From contig NZ_BAXA01000014.1 in NCBI RefSeq assembly GCF_000698125.1, forward strand, positions 45,551 through 109,550: a stretch of 64,000 nt of DNA, written 5' to 3'. Shown piece after piece: positions 26,038 to 35,388 of the stretch; the first letter of the stretch is position 1, and the number at the start of each line of letters is the position of its first letter. The position numbers and the translations under genes were made by a program. The notes under the pieces were generated by a model. The model did no database searches and was not told the origin of the DNA. It saw nothing but the letters and a program-made list of their open reading frames with translations. This DNA comes from Geomicrobium sp. JCM 19038 (lineage in GTDB: Bacteria; Bacillota; Bacilli; Bacillales; Marinococcaceae).

Positions 26038-26098
26038 GGAGGACGTTAAGGTTTGCGGTTTATCCGTAACCCTTGGCGTCCTCTTTTTGTATTTAAGG
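26038..26098 (+). terminator. Terminator after the accessory nuclease/membrane pair
   Basis: GAGGACG ... CGTCCTC outer stem with nested AAGGTT/AACCCTT and CGG/CCG stems, followed by TTTTT. An elaborate terminator or attenuator. Confidence 0.65.
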
Positions 26099-26106
26099 AG
26101 GTAAAC

Positions 26107-26241
26107 ATGAAGAAAGTACAGGTGAAACTGAAGTCAATAAAACAAAAGGAAAACCTGTCAGAAGAAACGCTGAAGTATCTGATGGGGCAAAATAAGCAAA
26201 CGTTTGTAAGAGGCAAAGGCGGCGCATTACGTAGCAAATAA
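26107..26241 (+). CDS. Hypothetical 44-residue basic phage protein
   Basis: MKKVQVKLKSIKQKENLSEE...GGALRSK. AAGGAGGTAAAC before the ATG. Lys/Arg-rich, unknown function. Confidence 0.55.
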   Translation: MKKVQVKLKSIKQKENLSEETLKYLMGQNKQTFVRGKGGALRSK

Positions 26242-26260
26242 GAGCAAAGGGGCGGGTTCG

Positions 26261-26527
26261 ATGTTGGACTTATTGATCGAGTACAAGCAAAAGCGTAAAG
26301 AGTTGGTCAAGTATCGGGAGGCATTGCAACGTAAACCTATGGAGACGGAAGCAGAGTGGACGCAGCTAAAGGCGGAGAAAAACGAACATGAGATCATTGG
26401 CGGGATGATCCGTGACTTGGAGTATGCGATTGAATGGATGGAGACGAGTAGCGACCAGGTGCAAAGCGAGACATTGAGCGACGATCCGTACACCAACGCA
26501 CAATTTACATGGAGCCTAGCGCATTAG
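26261..26527 (+). CDS. Late-gene regulator, N-terminal part
   Basis: 88 residues, MLDLLIEYKQKRKELVKYRE...GGMIRDLEYAIEWMETSS, the helical N-terminal region of Xpf/positive-control sigma-like proteins. In relatives this region is fused to the domain encoded next (26509-26781); here the frames change at about 26510-26525, by a natural overlap or one more indel. Confidence 0.6.
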   Translation: MLDLLIEYKQKRKELVKYREALQRKPMETEAEWTQLKAEKNEHEIIGGMIRDLEYAIEWMETSSDQVQSETLSDDPYTNAQFTWSLAH

Positions 26528-26781
26528 AGCGATTACGGCATAACATGTCAGAGGACAAACAAATTAGCCAGGCTGACCATTTTCGTATTGATGACGCTTT
26601 ATCTATGCTTACGGCTAGAGAGCGTGAGGTTTATGTAATGGTCAAGGCAGAGTTGCTCTCGTTGGATCAGGCGGCACAATATTTGGGTGTTGGAAAAAGT
26701 ACGGTGCAAAAACATTTAGATCGAGCTAGCGCTAAAGTCGAAAACCAAATTGCTACGAGCCTATTCTCTTATGCGGGATAG
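26509..26781 (+). CDS. Sigma-70-like late regulator, HTH part
   Basis: Contains RIDDALSMLTAREREVYVMV and AAQYLGVGKSTVQKHLDRAS, a sigma region 4-type helix-turn-helix as in PBSX Xpf. Likely activates the late operon. Start uncertain; probably one protein with the preceding open frame. Confidence 0.7.
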   Translation: MEPSALERLRHNMSEDKQISQADHFRIDDALSMLTAREREVYVMVKAELLSLDQAAQYLGVGKSTVQKHLDRASAKVENQIATSLFSYAG

Positions 26782-26794
26782 CTCACAAAAATAA

Positions 26795-26822
26795 AAAAGT
26801 GCTACATTCAGCACTTTTAAAA
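26795..26822. terminator. Bidirectional terminator
   Basis: AAAAAAGTGCT-ACATTC-AGCACTTTT. Lies between the convergent late regulator and left Abi gene, overlapping the latter's stop. Confidence 0.75.
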
Positions 26823-27783
26823 ATATTTTTTCCAATCTACAGGGAATCCCATTTCTCTTTGTATATCTTCAAATGGTACAGTAAAAAATTTGTCTCTTTG
26901 ATATTTTGCGAATAAAATTGATAACTTCCGAACCAAATCCTTATGTTGTTTTTTTGTAAGAACAAGTTTTAAATAGCAAAGTAGAGTAAACACCCGACCA
27001 CTTTCTAACTGTGAATTAGGTACATTTATTATCATGGTTACAATTTTGTTTTTAGGGGTTTTTTGAACCACTTGATTGTACATTCTTTCTTCGTGTGCGC
27101 AAACATTCCTAAAGATATTAATGATTTTGAAAAGACCTTCAACAGTTTCCGAAGGAATTTTGTGATTCTCATCGTATTCCCTTTTATAATCTACAGCGAT
27201 GTCGGTAGCAATTTTGTTTTTTAGTGAAGGTACTAAGCATTTATAAAAAAAAGTTGACATTTCCTAGTGTCATATAATGGATTAATACCCATAAAGGTAC
27301 GCTTTTGTGCTTATCCAAATAATGTTTTATTGGACTTCTTCCACCCTGTTTACTACGTGAAGAGATTGTATTTGAAATCGTAGCGATTGTTCCTAGAACA
27401 TCTTTTAAAAGCTTAGGGTCACTACTATAATTCTTCATCACTAAGTACGCATGTGGTTCCTTATATTGCTCCGTGAAGCGATAGGATATTTTTGATTTAA
27501 TATTACTTTCGAACAGGAGTATGTACTCTATAAACAAATGTCTTAGTTCTCTGTCAAAAGAATAGAGGTTATATATTTCTTCAAATTGAGTTCCGGTTAT
27601 GTACTCCTCTGGATCTTTTAATTTTCCGTTAATTCTTTTTAAGAACAGCCCTTTATACCCGTTAATGAGACCATAATATGTTTCTCTTTCTAGAGCTCTC
27701 ATTGCTTTAGAGCCGTTGTTAATTTCTAAACCACGATCTCTAAGTATAACGAGTTGCTGTCTCGGCGTCTTGAAAGGTTTCAA
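26817..27783 (-). CDS. Abi_2-family (AbiD/AbiF-like) abortive infection protein, frameshifted
   Basis: TTG start at 27783 behind GGGGGTAA. N-terminal pattern KPFKTPRQQLVILRDRGLEI, YYGLINGYKGLFL and YSFDRELRHLFIEYILLFES are Abi_2 hallmarks. The C-terminal part has NIFRNVCAHEERMYN, an R-x4-H motif as in HEPN RNases. An A8 run at 27245-27252 splits the frame between TLGNVNFF and YKCLVPSLK. Opposite in strand to the late genes, low GC, with its own promoter and a short RNA upstream: a classic phage accessory gene. Confidence 0.75.
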
Positions 27784-27795
27784 AAAATTACCCCC

Positions 27796-27845
27796 AATAA
27801 AAATAGCCCAGTCCGCGTACGGAACATGGGCCTGATCACTTAAGA
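27796..27845 (-). ncRNA. Short terminator-ended RNA upstream of the left Abi gene (abiF-motif candidate)
   Basis: Minus-strand promoter TTGACG (27876-27871), 17 bases, TATACT (27853-27848). The transcript would start near 27841 and contain CTGATC/GATCAG pairing, then GCCCA...TCCG-TACG-CGGA...TGGGC followed by TATTTTTATT, just before the ribosome-binding site. I recall a conserved abiF RNA motif upstream of such genes. Structure-based call only. Confidence 0.55.
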
Positions 27846-27995
27846 TCAGTATATTGTATGCGTGAATATTCGTCAACATGCAAGTCCTGAGATTATTTTA
27901 TTATCATGGAAGGAATTATAAACAAGTCTATAGAAGTTAATAATACTTATTTTGTCGTACGCCCGCCACCTATATATGAGAGCCATTCTTAATTA

Positions 27996-28028
27996 AGCCA
28001 TGACGAGGTTGGTCGTTGTGGCTTTTTA
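27996..28028. terminator. Terminator-like hairpin
   Basis: AGCCATGACGA-GGTT-GGTCGTTGTGGCT followed by TTTTT on the plus strand. It overlaps the end of the minus-strand membrane peptide gene. The rest of 27880-28025 holds only a doubtful 28-codon plus-strand frame (27906-27992). Confidence 0.6.
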
Positions 28029-28127
28029 ACTAAGCAAGTTGCCTAATAATGGGTTAAGTAGATTGAACGCCAAAATAAAAACTAAAAGCGTAAAAAGTGA
28101 AATCAAGATAGATTTAACAATACTCAT
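28026..28127 (-). CDS. 33-residue hydrophobic peptide
   Basis: MSIVKSILISLFTLLVFILA FNLLNPLLGNLLS: lysine near the N-terminus and one long membrane span. AAAGGAG lies seven to eight bases before the ATG. Size and composition recall type I toxin or small membrane stress peptides; no antisense RNA is demonstrable by eye. Isolated between the Abi gene and the late operon. Confidence 0.5.
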   Translation of the reverse strand: MSIVKSILISLFTLLVFILAFNLLNPLLGNLLS

Positions 28128-28220
28128 ATGTAAAACTCCTTTATAAATAATAGGTATATTATAGCAGGATTATATACTTTTGCCGAAACTTGTAGATAGA
28201 CCAAAGTATAGGGGGATCTT

Positions 28221-28436
28221 ATGGGGAATTATTTAATCAAATTTATGAATGTTAATCAGACATTGACTTCTGTGACCGTCGAAGAAAAAAACGAAGAAGA
28301 AGCAAGACTTCACGTTATGAGAAATTTTAGAACCTCTAATTCTGCTATTTTTGTAGTCAAAGGGAATGACGGAACTTTGAACACGATCATGCCGGAGGGT
28401 CTTACTCATTTCACTGTAGAAAAATTAAATTATTAG
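28221..28436 (+). CDS. Hypothetical phage protein
   Basis: 71 residues, MGNYLIKFMNVNQTLTSVTV...; beta-rich, unknown. GGGGGATCTT before ATG. Two-gene unit with the next gene, ended by a terminator. Confidence 0.5.
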   Translation: MGNYLIKFMNVNQTLTSVTVEEKNEEEARLHVMRNFRTSNSAIFVVKGNDGTLNTIMPEGLTHFTVEKLNY

Positions 28437-28446
28437 GAGGTTTCAA

Positions 28447-28848
28447 ATGAGCCACAAAGTTAAAAATATAAAAGCTCATAGCGTTGCCGCAAGACTAATT
28501 GCTGAGGTTAATGGCAATCAAGAAGAAAAGGGATACCTGACGTTTATTACAAACATAGGGCATGTTGTTGGGAAAATAATGAAATACGAAATCATAGGAA
28601 CAATAAAAGATGATGAAGGAGATGAAATTTTAGATTATAAAAAGGAAAACTATGCATTACCGTCTTATGTAGAAACATTTTATGAAATGCGATTGGGCGA
28701 GAACGAAGAACCTGTAGATACTGCAATTTATCTAAGTGATGTATCTATCTATTACAACGGCAATGTTGACAACATTAACTATTTAACACTGTACGCGGAT
28801 CACGTTGTGGGCATTTTGCCGGGCGACATAACTAAACATAAAGTATGA
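28447..28848 (+). CDS. Hypothetical phage protein
   Basis: 133 residues, MSHKVKNIKAHSVAARLIAE...; acidic, no recognised domain. TAGGAGG overlaps the stop of the upstream gene region. Low GC relative to the structural genes. Confidence 0.5.
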   Translation: MSHKVKNIKAHSVAARLIAEVNGNQEEKGYLTFITNIGHVVGKIMKYEIIGTIKDDEGDEILDYKKENYALPSYVETFYEMRLGENEEPVDTAIYLSDVSIYYNGNVDNINYLTLYADHVVGILPGDITKHKV

Positions 28849-28853
28849 ACACT

Positions 28854-28876
28854 AGCACCCACTCGGGTGCTTTTTT
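28854..28876 (+). terminator. Terminator before terminase genes
   Basis: AGCACCC-ACT-CGGGTGCT followed by TTTTT. Confidence 0.8.
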
Positions 28877-28922
28877 AATGCCACAAAACAAACGAATTCG
28901 TCGGGGGTGGGTGATTATGTAG

Positions 28923-29633
28923 ATGCTGGACAAACACGAACAGGCAGAAAAAGACTATGTGCAAGGTATGAAATATAAAGACATTGCTGACAAACACGGC
29001 GTCTCCCTCAACACTGTTAAGAGCTGGAAGAAGCGCCACGGCTGGACTCGGGAAAAGGGTGCACCCTCAACAAAAGGTGTGCACACAAAAAAGAGAGGGG
29101 CGCAACAAGGTAACAAGAATGCAATGGGTTACGGAGCGCCTGCTAGAAATGGTAATGCTCGCACGCATGGATTGTTTGCTAAATATCTACCTGAGGAAAC
29201 ACTAGAAATATTCGATAGCATAGATGACATACAGCCAGTCGATATTATTTGGGCGAACATTAAATTACAGTTTGCATCAATAATGAGAGCACAGCAAATC
29301 ATGTTTGTTGAAGGAAAAGAAGACGTCACTAAAGAGTTAAAAAAAGAGGAATCAACAAATTTTGGTGACAAAATCGAATATGAGATACAGTTCGCTTGGG
29401 ATAAACAGGCGAGCTTTTTAAATTCTCAAAGTCGAGCAATGGGTGAGCTAAGAAGCATGTTAAAGCAATTTGGTGAGATGGCTCATGAGGATGATCATAG
29501 GTTGCTGGAAGCAGAGAAGATGAAATCGGTGATTGCTAAGACCAAAGCAGAAACGAGCAAGTTAGAAAACGAGGGCAACACTAGCGATCCTCCAACGATC
29601 CACATTGTAGACAGGTGGGGTAATGATGACTAA
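28923..29633 (+). CDS. terS: Terminase small subunit
   Basis: 236 residues. N-terminal HTH ([24 protein letters not shown]) followed by the TREKGAP...[20 protein letters not shown] region common to phage small terminases, then an oligomerisation helix-rich part. Recognises the packaging site. Overlaps terL by 11 bases. Confidence 0.85.
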   Translation: MLDKHEQAEKDYVQGMKYKDIADKHGVSLNTVKSWKKRHGWTREKGAPSTKGVHTKKRGAQQGNKNAMGYGAPARNGNARTHGLFAKYLPEETLEIFDSIDDIQPVDIIWANIKLQFASIMRAQQIMFVEGKEDVTKELKKEESTNFGDKIEYEIQFAWDKQASFLNSQSRAMGELRSMLKQFGEMAHEDDHRLLEAEKMKSVIAKTKAETSKLENEGNTSDPPTIHIVDRWGNDD

Positions 29634-30979
29634 GCCTACAATTGATATACAGCAGGAAGTTAACCCACACTTTAAGCCAGTATGGACCACAAAAACCTCA
29701 TACAATGTATTGCGCGGTGGTCGTAACTCGTTTAAGTCGTCTGTTATTGCCATGCTACTTGTTTATTTAATGTTGCAGTATCTGTCAAAAGGTGAAAAGG
29801 CAAATCTTGTTGTCATCCGAAAGGTAGCAAGTACGATTAGGGATTCCGTATACCTAAAAATGCAATGGGCGCTTGAAAAGTTCGATCTTCAAGGAGAATT
29901 TCAATCGACAGTAGCACCGTTTAAGCTCATGCACAAGCCTACTGGATCGACAATCTATTTCTATGGCCAAGATGATTTTCAAAAGCTTAAATCAAACGAC
30001 ATTGGCAACATTGTAGCCGTTTGGTATGAGGAAGCAGCGGAGTTCAACAGCGCTGAGGAGTTTGATCAGACGAATACAACGTTCATGCGGCAAAAGCATC
30101 CGTTGGCGGATACCGTGAGATTCTTCTGGTCCTATAACCCACCTCGTAACCCGTACAGTTGGATCAACGAGTGGTCGGATAAATTAGTTGGCGAGGATGG
30201 TTGGTTAGTACATGATTCGAGTTACAAAGACGATGAGCTAGGGTTTGTGACTGAGCAGATGTTACAGGACATTGACCGTATTAAGCGAAATGACTTTGAT
30301 TATTACCGATATTTGTATCTAGGTGAGCCAGTTGGTCTTGGAACTAACGTTTACAATATGAGCCTGTTTAAGCCACTAGACCAATTGCCAGATGATGACA
30401 GAGTTATATCCCTCTATTACTCAATGGACACTGGACATAGCGTTTCAGCCACTTCATGCGGTTGTTATGGACTCACTGCAAAAGGCAAAGTAATTCGGCT
30501 TAACGGTTATTACTACAGCCCAGCAGGACGAGTAAATAAAAAAGCACCGAGCGAGTTGTCTAAGGACATCAATACGTTTATCAAGAAGATGTCTGCACTA
30601 ACACCATATAAAGGCGCAAGGATTCAAAAGCGAACCATTGATAGCGCAGAAGCAGCACTCAGAAATCAGTACCTCAAAGACTTCGGGCAACATTGGATAC
30701 CTGTAAATAAGCTAAAAAAAGTAGATATGGTGGATTATGTACACGACCTGTTAGCGCAAGGTCGTTTATTATCTCAAAAACCCGTATCCAACAGGATTGC
30801 AGTATTGTGACAGCAACGATGTGTTTATTGAAGAGCATAAAAAATATATGTGGAAATTGAAAAAAGACGGGACGCAAGATAAGGAAAATCCGGAAGTGGT
30901 TAAAGAGGATGACCATACATGCGATGATTTTCAATACTTTTGTGTTTCCAATGCCAGAGACTTGCGATTAAAGACATAG
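29623..30979 (+). CDS. terL: Terminase large subunit (PBSX-type), frameshifted near the end
   Basis: DNA-packaging ATPase/nuclease. Walker A-like [10 protein letters not shown] near residue 32, Walker [13 protein letters not shown] near 130, nuclease acidic positions in [10 protein letters not shown] and [11 protein letters not shown]. The main frame stops at 30810; the family C-terminus ([35 protein letters not shown]) continues in another frame to 30979. The indel is near 30765-30795. Probably intact in reality. Confidence 0.88.
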
Positions 30980-30990
30980 GAGGTGACAGT

Positions 30991-32532
30991 TTGCAAATCA
31001 TCGAGCGTATCAAAAGTTGGTTTAAGAGAGGAGGTTATGCAGTGACAGGACAGACGCTACAGACGATTAACGATCATCCTAAGATAAACATAGATCCTGC
31101 TGAGTTAGAGCGGATTGAGCGTAACTTTCGAGAGTACAAAGGCAATTATCCGAAGGTAGAGTATGTGAATTCTAACGGAGATCTTTTGAAAAGGGACTAC
31201 ATGACTCTTAACATGACAAAGCTCACCTCAGAGTTACTATCTGGACTCGTGTTTAATGAGCAATGTGAGGTCGTTGTGTCGGACGATGCTGACGATGCAG
31301 GACGAAACACATACAAATCAGCCAATGATTTTATTCAACATGTGTTCGAGCATAACGATTTTAAGAAAAATCTCATGCGCTATTTAGATCCGATGTTTGC
31401 TACTGGCGGTCTTACTGTTCGGCCTTATATCAATGGCGATACAAGTGAGATTGAGTTCTCTTGGGCGCTATCAAATGCTTTTTACCCTCTGAGGTCAAAT
31501 AGTGGCGGTATCAGCGAGGGAGTCATGAAGTTTACGACAATGCAGATCGTGGACGGCAAAGAAATGTTTTACACGCTACTAGAATTTCATGAGTGGGAGC
31601 AACAAACATATGTGATCACGAATGAGCTGTATGTCTCTGAGGACAAAGGCAGGATAGGGAAGCGAGTACCATTAACTGATTTGTATGAGGATTTACAAGA
31701 AGAAACGTATTTGCATGAATTTAGTCGTCCTAACTTCAACTATTTGAAGCCTGCTGGTTTTAACAACATCAACCCTCACAGTCCACTAGGGTTAGGTATA
31801 ACTGACAACTGTAAGCCGACACTTAAGCAGATCAATGATACGTGGGATCAATTCAACTGGGAAGTAAGAATGGGGCAAAGAACGGTGTTTGTGAGTGATT
31901 TTATGCTTAGTACGATGCCTACAGAGGATGGGATTCCACCTAAGCCGATATTTGACCCAGATACAAACGTTTTTAAGAGTTTGCGAGCGTCAAATGATGA
32001 AGAAATGATTAAGGACGTAACAAATGACATTCGAACGGAACAGTACACTAGCGCTATTAATCAATCGCTCAAGACATTAGAGATGCAACTGCAACTATCT
32101 GTAGGCACATTTTCGTTTGATGGAAACTCAGTCAAAACAGCTACTGAAATCGTGAGCGAAAATAGCCTGACGTACCGTACGAGGAATAATCACGTCAATG
32201 AGGTTGAGAAGTTTATCAAAGGATTGATTGTATCCACGTTGGAATTGGCTAAAGCATCGGAATTATTTACTGGCGAAATACCAACCTTTGAACACATTGG
32301 AGTTGATTTTGATGATGGAATATTCCAAGACAAAACACAGCTTCTTAGGTTTTACGGTCAAGCTAAGACATTTGGCTTTATTCCCACCGTAGAGGTCATT
32401 CAACGAGTATTTGATTTACCAAAAGAGACGGCTGAACAGTGGCTAGAAGAGATTCGAAACGAGCAATTAGAGGTTGATCCGGTTCACATATCAGATAGAG
32501 CGGCAAAGCATATGTTCGGTGATGAAGAATGA
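30991..32532 (+). CDS. Portal protein (SPP1 gp6-like family)
   Basis: 513 residues, TTG start at 30991 behind AGGAGGTGA. Forms the dodecameric DNA gate at the capsid vertex. Family features: INIDPAELERIERNFREYKG NYP, NMTKLTSELLSGLVFNEQCE and the C-terminal SENSLTYRTRNNHVNEVE helix. Overlaps the next gene by four bases. Confidence 0.85.
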   Translation: MQIIERIKSWFKRGGYAVTGQTLQTINDHPKINIDPAELERIERNFREYKGNYPKVEYVNSNGDLLKRDYMTLNMTKLTSELLSGLVFNEQCEVVVSDDADDAGRNTYKSANDFIQHVFEHNDFKKNLMRYLDPMFATGGLTVRPYINGDTSEIEFSWALSNAFYPLRSNSGGISEGVMKFTTMQIVDGKEMFYTLLEFHEWEQQTYVITNELYVSEDKGRIGKRVPLTDLYEDLQEETYLHEFSRPNFNYLKPAGFNNINPHSPLGLGITDNCKPTLKQINDTWDQFNWEVRMGQRTVFVSDFMLSTMPTEDGIPPKPIFDPDTNVFKSLRASNDEEMIKDVTNDIRTEQYTSAINQSLKTLEMQLQLSVGTFSFDGNSVKTATEIVSENSLTYRTRNNHVNEVEKFIKGLIVSTLELAKASELFTGEIPTFEHIGVDFDDGIFQDKTQLLRFYGQAKTFGFIPTVEVIQRVFDLPKETAEQWLEEIRNEQLEVDPVHISDRAAKHMFGDEE

Positions 32533-33686
32533 TAACGCCCCACCAACTTGATTTATGGGCAAGTAATATGTCCGAGCTTTATAACAGCCTTGAGGGTGAA
32601 ATCATTCGAATAATTGCTAAACGGTTAAATAACGGATCGAATGACATTACTCAGTGGCAAGCACAAAAATTACAGGAGTTACACCTTTTTAATAATGAGG
32701 TGACAAAACAACTCCAACAAGTAACTGGGGTCGCAGAGTCAGAGATACGGAACATGTTTGAAGAAGCGGGCAAACGAATGGTGGATGATATAGACAAGGC
32801 AATGCCTTACGCTACAAGAGCAATGCCTACACACTTAGATGATGTGATGAGGGGGTACTATGAACAATCTTGGAGTGAAATTGATAACCTCGTTAATCAA
32901 ACATTAATAACAACATATCACGGATTAAGCCAGGCTCAACGTTCTTATCAAGGAGTCCTCAATCGAACCGTAGCCTTGTTAAGTACAGGATTGTATTCAT
33001 TCGAAGATTCTTTAGAGAAAGCCATAATTGAGCTAGCACTGAAGGGTATTGGTTCAGGTATGGTTGACCGAGGTGGCCATAGGTGGAGTCTAGAGGGCTA
33101 CACTCGTACGGTTTTACGTTCAACGCTTGCTAATAGTTATGACAAGGTAAGGAAAGAACGTATGAGTGAATATGGTGTACACACTGTGGTGGTTACTAGT
33201 CACGCGGGTGCAAGAGATGCATGTTCAACCATACAAGGGAATGTAGTGGATTTAAGGTTTCCTGAGCAGTTGCCTTCTGATAGTGAATATCGATCAATTT
33301 ACGATATCTATTGGGGCGCAAGCTACGGTAGTGCGGGAGGTCACAGAGGTGTGAATTGCCGTCATAATCACATACCGTTTATACCTGGGGTGAATACAAA
33401 TAATCAACCAAGCTTTGATAACGACGAACTAAACGAACGATTGGCTAAGGCAAGAGACAAGCAGCGACGTATTGAGCGTGAAATCGTAAAATATAAAAAG
33501 AATCTCATGGTAGCTGAGGAACTAGGAAATAGTAGTGCGAATCACTGGCGTCAAATGATACGTAAACGCCAGAAGGCAATGCGAGATCATTTAGAGACGA
33601 ATGGAGAATACTTGAGACGAAACTATCGAAGGGAAAGAGTATATACGCCGTTAGAGACGTTACTAAACGAGTATAAGAAAGACTAG
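32529..33686 (+). CDS. Phage minor capsid protein (Phage_min_cap2-like)
   Basis: 385 residues. Helical N-terminal part, then TRTVLRSTLANSYDKVRKER, SHAGARDACSTIQGNVVDL and GGHRGVNCRHNHIPFIPG, the conserved minor-head motif cluster. Probably a few copies per capsid near the portal. Follows portal as in A118-like phages. Confidence 0.82.
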   Translation: MITPHQLDLWASNMSELYNSLEGEIIRIIAKRLNNGSNDITQWQAQKLQELHLFNNEVTKQLQQVTGVAESEIRNMFEEAGKRMVDDIDKAMPYATRAMPTHLDDVMRGYYEQSWSEIDNLVNQTLITTYHGLSQAQRSYQGVLNRTVALLSTGLYSFEDSLEKAIIELALKGIGSGMVDRGGHRWSLEGYTRTVLRSTLANSYDKVRKERMSEYGVHTVVVTSHAGARDACSTIQGNVVDLRFPEQLPSDSEYRSIYDIYWGASYGSAGGHRGVNCRHNHIPFIPGVNTNNQPSFDNDELNERLAKARDKQRRIEREIVKYKKNLMVAEELGNSSANHWRQMIRKRQKAMRDHLETNGEYLRRNYRRERVYTPLETLLNEYKKD

Positions 33687-33689
33687 CAA

Positions 33690-33722
33690 AGCACTTAGCT
33701 TATTAAGCTATGTGCTATTTTT
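33690..33722 (+). terminator. Terminator after the minor capsid gene
   Basis: AGCAC-TT-AGCTT-ATT-AAGCT-AT-GTGCT followed by ATTTTTA. The next gene starts about 90 bases on, so read-through or a new start is needed for scaffold and capsid. Confidence 0.6.
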
Positions 33723-33813
33723 ATGCGCCTTTTTAGCACTTGCAGGCGTTAAAGAACAAGGCTGGTCGTAGACGTAACTACGTAAAAAATCGTAACCAAG
33801 GAGTGATTAATAT

Positions 33814-34428
33814 ATGAAGCGTGAGTTTTTGAAAGAATTAGGGTTAACGGATGAGCAAATTGACAAGGTGATGGGCGAGCACGGGAAGTCGTTGAACGAG
33901 TACAAAGATAAAGCTGAGAGTGTTGAATCGCTTGAAACACAGATTAACGATTACAAAGGTCAAATCAAAGAACGTGACAATCAACTAAAGGAGCTTGGTG
34001 AAAAGGCTAAGGGTAACGAGGAGCTAACAACTCAAATCGATCAGTTGAAAAAGCAAAATGAAGCCACGAAGACCGAGTACGAGACTCAGCTTAATCAACA
34101 GGCTTTTGATCACAAGCTAGAAAATGCGCTTAATAGCGCAAAGGTCAAGAATAGCAAGGCGTTAAAAGCGTTACTGGATATGGACACAATTAAACTCGAT
34201 GGCGACACTTTGAAAGGACTTGACGATCAAGTCAAATCATTAAAAGAGAGTGAGTCGTATTTATTCGAGCAAGAAGACACTGGAAAACCCGCGCCTAAAA
34301 TTGTTACTCCAGGTAATCCAAACGGCGGAACGGATCAGACGAAGAGTTTAGACAAAATGACTTATCAAGAGCTAGCAGACTTAAAAGCTAATAACCCTGC
34401 TCAATTCGAAGCACTTACTAAAAATTAA
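33814..34428 (+). CDS. Phage scaffolding protein (GP20-like)
   Basis: 204 residues. Long coiled coil (about 30-95) and acidic/polar composition, MKREFLKELGLTDEQIDKVM... as in the Phage_GP20 family, with a C-terminal MTYQELADLKANNPAQFEAL element. Directs procapsid assembly. Directly before the major capsid gene. Confidence 0.85.
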   Translation: MKREFLKELGLTDEQIDKVMGEHGKSLNEYKDKAESVESLETQINDYKGQIKERDNQLKELGEKAKGNEELTTQIDQLKKQNEATKTEYETQLNQQAFDHKLENALNSAKVKNSKALKALLDMDTIKLDGDTLKGLDDQVKSLKESESYLFEQEDTGKPAPKIVTPGNPNGGTDQTKSLDKMTYQELADLKANNPAQFEALTKN

Positions 34429-34443
34429 TAAAGGATGATGAAC

Positions 34444-35310
34444 ATGGCAGATTTAACAAGACTACAGAATTTGATTGACCCTGAGGTCATGGCAGCTATG
34501 ATCTCGGCGCAGTTGCCAAAAGCGATTAAGTTTAGCGCAATCGCACCAGTAGACAACACACTTGAAGGACAGCCGGGATCGACAATTACAGTTCCTAAAT
34601 ACAAATACATTGGGGATGCAGAAGTGGTGGCAGAGGGTGAAGCGATTAATTATGAAAAACTCGAAACTGACACTGAACAGTACACGATCAAAAAAGCAGG
34701 CCAAGGGGTTAAGCTGACGGATGAGTCGGTGCTATCCGGTTATGGTGATCCGGTAGGAGAGGCGCAACGTCAAATTCGTATGGCGATTGCTTCAAAGATT
34801 GATAATGATATTGTCGAAACAGCTTTGACAGCAACGTTGTCGGTATCTCATGCCGTTGACTTAGACCTTATCGATACATTAGAAAACGCCTTCGTAGACG
34901 CTCCTGATAACTTTGAGGATGTGGACACAAGAGGCGTTTTATTCTTGTCTTATAAGGACGCTGCCAAACTACGAAAAGAAGCAGCACTTGATTGGACTCG
35001 TGCATCTGAGCTAGGTGATCGCATCCTAATGACAGGTGCGTTTGGTGAGTTACTAGGTTGGGAGATTGTGCGGTCTATGAAGATCGAAGACGGCAAAGGT
35101 TTTGCGGTGAAATCAGGGGCTTTACGTACCTATACAAAGCGTGGATTACTTGCTGAAACAGGTCGAGATATGGACCATAAGTTGACGAAATTTAACGCAG
35201 ATCAACATTATTCCGTTGCTCTCGTTGATGAGTCGAAGATTGTTCGCATTGTACCTGAGGGTGAAGATGGCGGGAATGATGGTGACGAGGACGGTGAAAC
35301 GGGGGAGTAA
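34444..35310 (+). CDS. Major capsid protein
   Basis: 288 residues, HK97-like fold expected. MADLTRLQNLIDPEVMAAMI, then ITVPKYKYIGDAEVVAEGEA, TIKKAGQGVKLTDESVLSG, and the C-terminal HYSVALVDESKIVRIVPEGE. Ends in an acidic/Gly linker (DGGNDGDEDGETGE). ATG at 34444 behind AAAGGATG. The last codons form CGGGGGAG, from which a -1 shift opens a 23-residue extension (next feature). Confidence 0.87.
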   Translation: MADLTRLQNLIDPEVMAAMISAQLPKAIKFSAIAPVDNTLEGQPGSTITVPKYKYIGDAEVVAEGEAINYEKLETDTEQYTIKKAGQGVKLTDESVLSGYGDPVGEAQRQIRMAIASKIDNDIVETALTATLSVSHAVDLDLIDTLENAFVDAPDNFEDVDTRGVLFLSYKDAAKLRKEAALDWTRASELGDRILMTGAFGELLGWEIVRSMKIEDGKGFAVKSGALRTYTKRGLLAETGRDMDHKLTKFNADQHYSVALVDESKIVRIVPEGEDGGNDGDEDGETGE

Positions 35311-35372
35311 CAAACCCCGGTATTGAGAATGTCACGCCTAGGACTGACGGGGCAGTCATCAATTTAACTTAA
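35300..35372 (+). other. -1 frame C-terminal extension of the capsid protein
   Basis: At CGGGGGAG (35300-35307) a -1 shift reads GG then VTNPGIENVTPRTDGAVINL and a final T before TAA at 35370-35372, bypassing the capsid stop at 35308-35310. The same motif and a homologous extension follow the major tail gene. Either programmed frameshifting or a systematic G6-to-G5 base-call loss would explain it; in both cases the extra segment is coding. Confidence 0.7.
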
Positions 35373-35388
35373 TTAAAGGAGGGGTTGG

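Noticed and set aside
27906..27992. A 28-codon plus-strand frame starting MEGIINKSIEV.
   Set aside because: No ribosome-binding site and it lies between opposite-strand genes; not supported as a gene.
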